Shown here piece after piece: positions 58,674-64,000 of a DNA stretch of 64,000 nt (positions within the stretch are counted from its first letter, which is position 1; each line of letters starts with the position of its first letter). The notes under the pieces are model-generated. The model had not been told where the DNA came from. It searched no databases and was given only the letters and a program-made list of their open reading frames with translations. The position numbers and the translations under genes were made by a program. Source of the DNA: Solen grandis (taxonomy: Eukaryota > Mollusca > Bivalvia > Adapedonta > Solenidae); the NCBI GenBank assembly GCA_021229015.1, contig CM037795.1, positions 18,626,212 to 18,690,211 of the forward strand, read 5' to 3'.

Positions 58674-59080
58674 TTAAAAGTCACTGGAGTCTTATTTTAT
58701 TAAAGATTTAATTTAACTTATAAACCCTGTTGCCAATGATTTGAATCAATGTTCCAACTTATTTTCAGCAAGAAATTGTCTGGTAATTTGTCAACCACTT
58801 CACAATTTCATTATGTAAGGCCATTTGTTGGGAAATGTATGTAGGTCCAATCAAGGCACACCTATATCGGTCAGATATAGGTATATTGATATCCACCCAA
58901 TATAGGCAAACTGATATTGGTCCTATATCGGTCCAATGTCGGATTGATATTCAAAAAGATATCGGGCCGATATAGCATTCACTTTGCAAAAACGATGTTG
59001 CCCTGATATTGAAAATCGATATTGGTCCGATATACAAAACAATATTGGTCCGATATCGGTCCGATATTCGATGCTTGCTG

Positions 59081-59365
59081 GAACGCCACTACACATTGGT
59101 AACTGCCCTTCAGAGTTGTTAATGGGTAGAAAATTGCAAAACTCTGTCACAAACTCGACCCGGCCCAGGATCGAATCTGGTCCGCCGGCGTGCAAGTCTA
59201 ATGCTCAAATCACTGAGCCAAAGAGTCGACTCCCTGACACAATTGTCAGAAATTGCATTTATACCTGTGACGACGACTCGTCACAACTCATTACCAGTTC
59301 GACCAAGTGCTTAGATACCAAATGTACCAAAATTCATGGACATAATGATTAGACAGTTACACTGT
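59081..59365 (+). mobile_element. Ty3/gypsy integrase fragment plus tRNA-like sequence (right arm)
   Basis: The integrase frame interrupted at 54,184 resumes here (TPLHIGNCPSELLMGRKLQN) for about 25 codons, then runs into the inverse of the tRNA-like sequence (B-box-like region near 59,170). Copy of 17,694-17,977. Confidence 0.7.
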
Positions 59366-59455
59366 AAGAATAAAAAACAGTCGCAAAAATTTTAACAGAA
59401 TGCCACAGGTAGTGGGGATTTTTTGACCAAAAAAAACTCTCGTACTTTAACTTAC

Positions 59456-59584
59456 GTAATCACTGTGCATTCGAAACACTTCGCCCATTTCGACGTACAT
59501 CTTATGAATATCCTTACAACGATAAAGTGCTAGCCAAGCATCCCGCGGCTGACAGTTGAAAAAGGCAGTCGTGGGTATCCGACG
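59456..59584 (-). CDS. candidate internal exon, function unknown (right arm)
   Basis: Copy of 17,472-17,600 with identical splice sites and one synonymous change (Phe, TTC/TTT). Confidence 0.45.
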
Positions 59585-60167
59585 CTACATGATGAATCAG
59601 ATAAAATATTTAAATGACATTTATGATTAAAGAAATATTAATTAATGCCAGAATATCCATTATTGACTTAAATGTAACCCAATGAAATATGTGCATGTGA
59701 CGGCAACGAAATTCATTTGGGGCTAATATTAATTCACAATTATCTAAGAATTATTATCATCATCACTTAAGATCAGCCAACAACGTGTTTTATTGTGTTT
59801 TTCATATTTCAAAGGAATAGATCTAACTTGCAATGAATTTTGTATTTTTTTAAACGACCTTCAAGTTAAATTCCACATTGATTTTACCTAGAAATCATCA
59901 GTAATTAATACATAAAGATTGTTCTGATTGTTGTTTAAAGCAAAAGAAAATAATGAAAATCATATCATCAATACAACGTCCACTTTTTTTTTCTTTTTTT
60001 TTTCGTCAAAAGCTATATCAAATGGATTTTGACCTAGTTCTTAAACTAATCTTATCTTGGTTAACAACCGAAGAGTTTGGAAAAGCACTCTTTTCACTGG
60101 TTTGCATAAATTATATTAGGATATGCCTTCATAAAATGGGAGACTTTGTTGTTGTTTTTCTTACGCC

Positions 60168-60205
<38 letters not shown>

Positions 60206-60970
60206 ATTTCTTGTTCCCCCACACAGATCGTCCACGTTTTTTTCTCGTAGTCCATTTGCAAGGGGAGGTAATGATCGCTGACTAGAGAGCTTTAAATTAA
60301 TTTAACTCTTGTTTGAAACTCCGCCGCAGTAGTTAACTCCCCTTACGTAGCTTGACGTAACCGGTGCGCGGAGTTTGACATTTCTTGAACATATTCATAC
60401 CACGACAGACAAAAAGGTATATACATGCATGTCATGTTGTTTTGTATAATGGTTTACACTGAACAAAAACATTCATGTTTGACAATGTATTAGGAAAACA
60501 CAAATAAATGAGTCATGAGTCAAGTCGGCTCAACTCGGTAGGGGATATTGCCAAATCGAAAGTAGAACGATTTTTACAAATTACGGGTACACAAATGTGG
60601 ACTACATTTCGATTCGTATTATTGTAATAATATTACCTTAAATTGGTTCTCAAATTGAGTAAATAATAAAACAGTGTTTAAGTTCATTACAGTTTTTTGT
60701 CAAACGATTTTAAAGTAATTTGTTGCCATGTAAAAAAGCATTTCTTTCTGTGGGGATCGAGAGTAGGTTATTGTTGATATAATTATGTTCTTGCTTCTGG
60801 TACCATATTATAAACCCATAAATGAGCCGCTCAGTGCAACATACCATTTTTGGTACTGGTTGTCACGCCTAGTAGAAATCACCAAACCGAAAATAGAACG
60901 ATATCACAAATTATGGGTGCACAAATGTGTACAACTTGAACCATTACATATTTGGTGTTCAAACGGGACT
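59585..60970. other. gene-free right-arm sequence with long poly-T
   Basis: Collinear with 16,064-17,471. It includes poly-T at about 60,170-60,200 and a small hairpin of accggtgcgcggagt type near 60,315-60,376. Confidence 0.4.
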
Positions 60971-60971
60971 G

Positions 60972-61300
60972 AACCGACCCCTTTGGCCGAGTGGTAAGAG
61001 CGTCCACCTCGGAAGCAGAAGGTCGTGAGTTCGATTCCCAGTCGTGACATACCAATGTCGTAAAAAATGGTACTGGCATAGCTCCCTTGCTTGGCACTTA
61101 GCATATAAGGGTAGTACCAGGACTGGTTGGCCCAGTGTCCGGATAATGTGACTGGATGTGGTATCATGCCACATGTCTACAACATGACAGATACTGCAGT
61201 GTGGCAGCACTATATCCGTCTTAAGTAGACATAGTCTCCAAATGACTGAAATACTGTCAGTGCGACGTGAAACCCAACAAACAAACAAACATCAATTGTC
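60972..61300 (+). mobile_element. full-length tRNA-derived SINE (right arm)
   Basis: The head TTTGGCCGAGTGGTAAGAGC ... GTGAGTTCGATTCCCAGTCG (60,982-61,045) is better preserved than in the left arm. A 150-bp body follows, then the tail (tgaaatactgtcagtgcgac) and (CAAA)n at about 61,275-61,290. Confidence 0.88.
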
Positions 61301-61304
61301 TTGT

Positions 61305-62695
61305 TAGCTTGACTATTCGAAGAATATGAGAGCTATTGCAGTCGCCCTTGCGTCGGCGTCGGCATTGGCGTTGCAGCTTTTGGTTAAAGTTTTGCATGCA
61401 AGTTTCTATCAACCTTATATCTCAATAACCATTTATGGTATTGACTTGAAAGTTTATGAATATGTTTAGGGGCATCAGACAACCAAGGTAGATAACTCTT
61501 GACTGAATTAAATTTGAATTAAGGCCCCTTTTTAACTTAGAAATTTTGGTTAAAGTTTTATATGCAATAGAAAATTTGGTTAATGTTTTGCATCCAATAG
61601 AAAATTTGATTAAAGTTTTGCATGCAAGCTTCTATCAGCCTTATATCTCAATAACCATTCATGTTATTGACTTGAAAGTTTATGAATAAGTCAAGGGGCA
61701 TCAGACAACCAAGGTAGATAACTCTTGACTGAATTTAATATGAATTATGGCCCCTTTTTAACTTAGAAATTTTGGTTAAAGTTTTGCATGCAACGTACTC
61801 TTGTGCTTATATCTCAGTATCCAGGCATGCGATTGATTTTAAACATCTTTAATATGTTTAGGGGTATCATACTTTCATGGTAGATAACTCTTGATAGAAT
61901 ATGTTACAAATTATGGCCCCTTTTTAACATAGAAATTTTGGTTAAAGTTTTGCATGCAAGGTACTTTATGCTAATTCTCAGTATCCAGGCATCAATTGTT
62001 TGAAAATTTTTTTTGCATGCAAGGTACTTTATGCTAATTTCTCAGTATCCAGGCATGCAATTGATTTGAAACATCTTTAATACATTTAGGGGTATCATAC
62101 TATCAAGGTAGATAACCTTTGGAAATTAAGTCTGGCCCCAAGGTACTTTCATGCTTATATCTCAGAGTCCAGGAATGGGATTGATTCGAAACATCTTTAA
62201 TTTGTTTAGGGGTATCATACTATAAAGGAAGATAACACTTGATGGAATATATTAAAAATTATGGTCCCCTTTTAACTTAAAATTTTGGTTAAATTTTTGC
62301 ATTCAAGCTACTATCCAGCTTATATCTCAGAAATTGCTTGTGGAGTTGACTAGAAAGTTAAGGAGTGTCTTCAGGGGCATCAGAAAACCAAGGAGGATTA
62401 CTTTTGGACTGAATTTTATGCAAATTATGGCCCTTTTCTTGCTTGGATTTTTGGTTAAAGTTTTGCATGCACAGTGTTATTATGCTTTTGTCTCAGTAAC
62501 TAGGCATGGGATTGATTTAGACTTCATAAAAATATTAAGGGGTATCAGACTTAAAAGGTATATCATTTTTGACTATTATTATGTACAGAGTATGTGAAGG
62601 GCAAGAATTGAAATAGATTTCATTTGATTTACCAACAAGCATTTTGAATAGTCGAGCGTGCTGTCCTCTGACAGCTCTTGTTGTTATATTGTTGG
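61305..62695. mobile_element. molluscan interspersed repeat (right arm)
   Basis: Copy of 14,341-15,810. Its ends read tagcttgactattcgaagaa (61,306-61,325) and gaatagtcgagcgtgctgtc through agctcttgttg (62,646-62,680). The internal units are rearranged relative to the left arm around 61,960-62,150. Confidence 0.6.
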
Positions 62696-63339
62696 TTTCA
62701 CAGTCTTCAAACTGTCTGGGTTTAATTTTCCACTTTCATCATCATCATCATCATCATCATCTTCAGTGATTGCCTCACTCTGCAAGGAGTATGATTGCAA
62801 TTGGCGAAAACAATATACGAGGGTTGATCCAGATATTCGTAGTCTTTTTCATTCATTCTTTCAAATATTTACATAGTGTATCCATGTTTGAGTTACAATG
62901 AATGTATACCTATCTCTTCTGTATCGCTTAGTGTAAAATCATAGTTGTAAAGATTATTTTTGTTTGTACAATATGTGATTGCATTACCATAGTAACGCTT
63001 CAGCGCCCCCGTCTATTATTTGGTCAGATATTTAAAAGTATAAGTCTATTCAAAATAAGAAACTATGTTGGAATTTCAATAAAATTTCGTCATAAGGTAC
63101 TTATTTTGTTATCATCATCAGAAAATCTGACCTCATTTTGATGTTATTTTGCAAAAAAATAACATTTTGAATACTGACAGCCGTCACGTTCGCTATGTGA
63201 TAATGGACATCAAGGACTGGACGGAAATTCTCGCAAACATTATTTTTTTGCAAATATTTAGCAAAGATACCAACGAAAACACTTAAAGTGCTAGAGGTAA
63301 GGGGTCAGTTAGCTGGGTACTTGAGTTTAAATGACATAG

Positions 63340-64000
63340 GACGTTTTCGGAATGCCAAGAATATCTCGATGGCAATCACAGATGCGACCATGATCAAATA
63401 GTGAGAGTGGCATCCACATGACGTCAATCTGCAATGCCTTGAAGAGTGTTAGACGACTGACCTTGAATTGACTGGTGTAGGCTAAGGATCGGTACATACG
63501 CGTTTTTGAATATAATCTGAACATTGAAAAGGTATGTTATGTTTTAATGTTTTATCTTATGTGTCATTGACTTTAATTAACATATGATTAGACTATAACA
63601 GATGACCCCAAATTCGGCAATGGAGAATGAAAATGTATTTTTCATTTTATATGACATTATTTTAAGTGAAATAAAAAAAAAAACAGTAAAAAGTTAATTG
63701 ACGTGTGATATTGGGTCTAATAATTGAGAATTTAAATTATAAAGTGACTGTATAATGTTAATAACAGGTTATCCATAACTTTTGTTGTGTAATTTCAGGT
63801 ACATGTGAGATGGGTGCCGCACAAACCTTAAAGCCATGGAATGAAGCAATGGCCAACTGAATCTAAATACTCTTTTATTATAAAAAGACTGTGGATTCAT
63901 CACCACAAATGCTGCATTGGCATGGAGGACCATACCTGGAAAAAATGTGAAATGTGGTTCCCAGAAAGAACAATAAGATTTCTGAGACGTCAACTACGTC
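63340..64000 (+). pseudogene. right-arm copy of the candidate three-exon gene, damaged and cut by the window
   Basis: Segments 63,340-63,400, 63,481-63,531 and 63,799-64,000 match the left-arm exons. The third has an in-frame TAA 10 codons after its acceptor, and the first ends CAAATA/GTGAGAG rather than CAAATG/GTGAGAG. The rest of the last exon lies beyond the window. Confidence 0.3.

Larger units (their letters stand above)
54185..59080. mobile_element. 4.9-kb transposon with ATATCGGNCCGATAT terminal repeats (right arm)
   Basis: Copy of 17,978-22,753, here with both original flanks: gypsy integrase SYRTTP to 54,184 and TPLHIGNCPSELLMG from 59,081. The ends are CAGCAAGC and GCTTGCTG. Terminal motif clusters lie at 54,190-54,260, 54,395-54,425 and 58,865-59,070. 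An additional possible first exon on the plus strand starts at ATG 54,657 and ends at a good donor (CCGG/GTAAGT, 54,715), preceding exons A-C, though its phase does not fit exon A directly. Confidence 0.7.
42517..64000 (-). repeat. right arm of the giant inverted duplication
   Basis: Reverse complement of about 13,059-36,312 (see the left arm). The homology starts abruptly at 42,517 (partner 36,312) and continues past the window end. The arm includes its own copies of FREP exons 1 and 3, the LINE fragment, SINEs, the TIR element, the gypsy remnant and the 4.9-kb element. Confidence 0.95.

Noticed and set aside
60982..61050. A tRNA gene (good A and B boxes)
   Set aside because: The sequence continues into a SINE body and tail found several times in the window; it is a SINE head, not a stand-alone tRNA.

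Overview
The window is eukaryotic, AT-rich and dominated by repeats, and no gene in it is complete. The repeats suggest a marine bivalve mollusc: several tRNA-derived SINE families with (CAA)n-type tails, many interspersed elements whose ends carry GCTCACCTGAG and its inverse and which hold a tandem core plus an ACGG-like microsatellite (the layout described for bivalve 'pearl' elements), a mariner, Ty3/gypsy remnants, and a fibrinogen-related (FREP-type) gene. The species cannot be named from the sequence.

The dominant feature is a very large inverted duplication. The left arm runs from about 13,059 (or further left) to 36,312. The right arm runs from 42,517 to the window end and is its reverse complement. 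The arms share genes, transposons and SINEs base for base over long stretches, but differ by scattered substitutions and by indels of 50-1,400 bp. The 6.2-kb spacer holds FREP exon 4, a pearl-like element, a 1.3-kb mariner, a 46-bp satellite that runs into a 100-N gap (41,951-42,050), a probable Polinton-type integrase fragment, and a 29-bp-stem hairpin with a 25-G loop that ends exactly where the right arm begins. This may be a real segmental palindrome. It may equally be two diverged haplotypes joined head to head across the gap.

Region by region. 1-13,000: a 50-bp tandem array, pearl-like elements, SINEs, a minus-strand C2H2 zinc-finger array broken by a 10-nt insertion, and a MITE-like element. 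13,030-13,700 (copy 63,340-64,000): a possible three-exon minus-strand gene end. 14,341-17,471: a molluscan interspersed repeat and a SINE. 17,472-17,600 (copy 59,456-59,584): a well-formed internal exon of unknown function. 17,694-25,200 (copy 52,579-59,365): a Ty3/gypsy pol remnant whose integrase frame is split by a 4.8-4.9-kb element. That element has CAGCAAGC...GCTTGCTG ends and terminal clusters of the palindromic motif ATATCGGNCCGATAT. It carries exon-like segments of an unrecognised cysteine-containing protein and is the best candidate here for an undescribed mobile element. 25,500-27,720: a SINE, a TIR element and a second SINE. 28,184-36,527: a FREP-type gene with signal peptide, PAN-like cysteine domain and the first part of a fibrinogen domain, and a 30-bp minisatellite in intron 1.

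The FREP gene is damaged differently in each arm: a 5-bp frameshift in the left, and a stop codon plus loss of exons 2 and 4 in the right. Neither copy in the window could make the whole protein. Every exon call rests on reading frame, splice-site phase and comparison of the two arms; no database search was possible.
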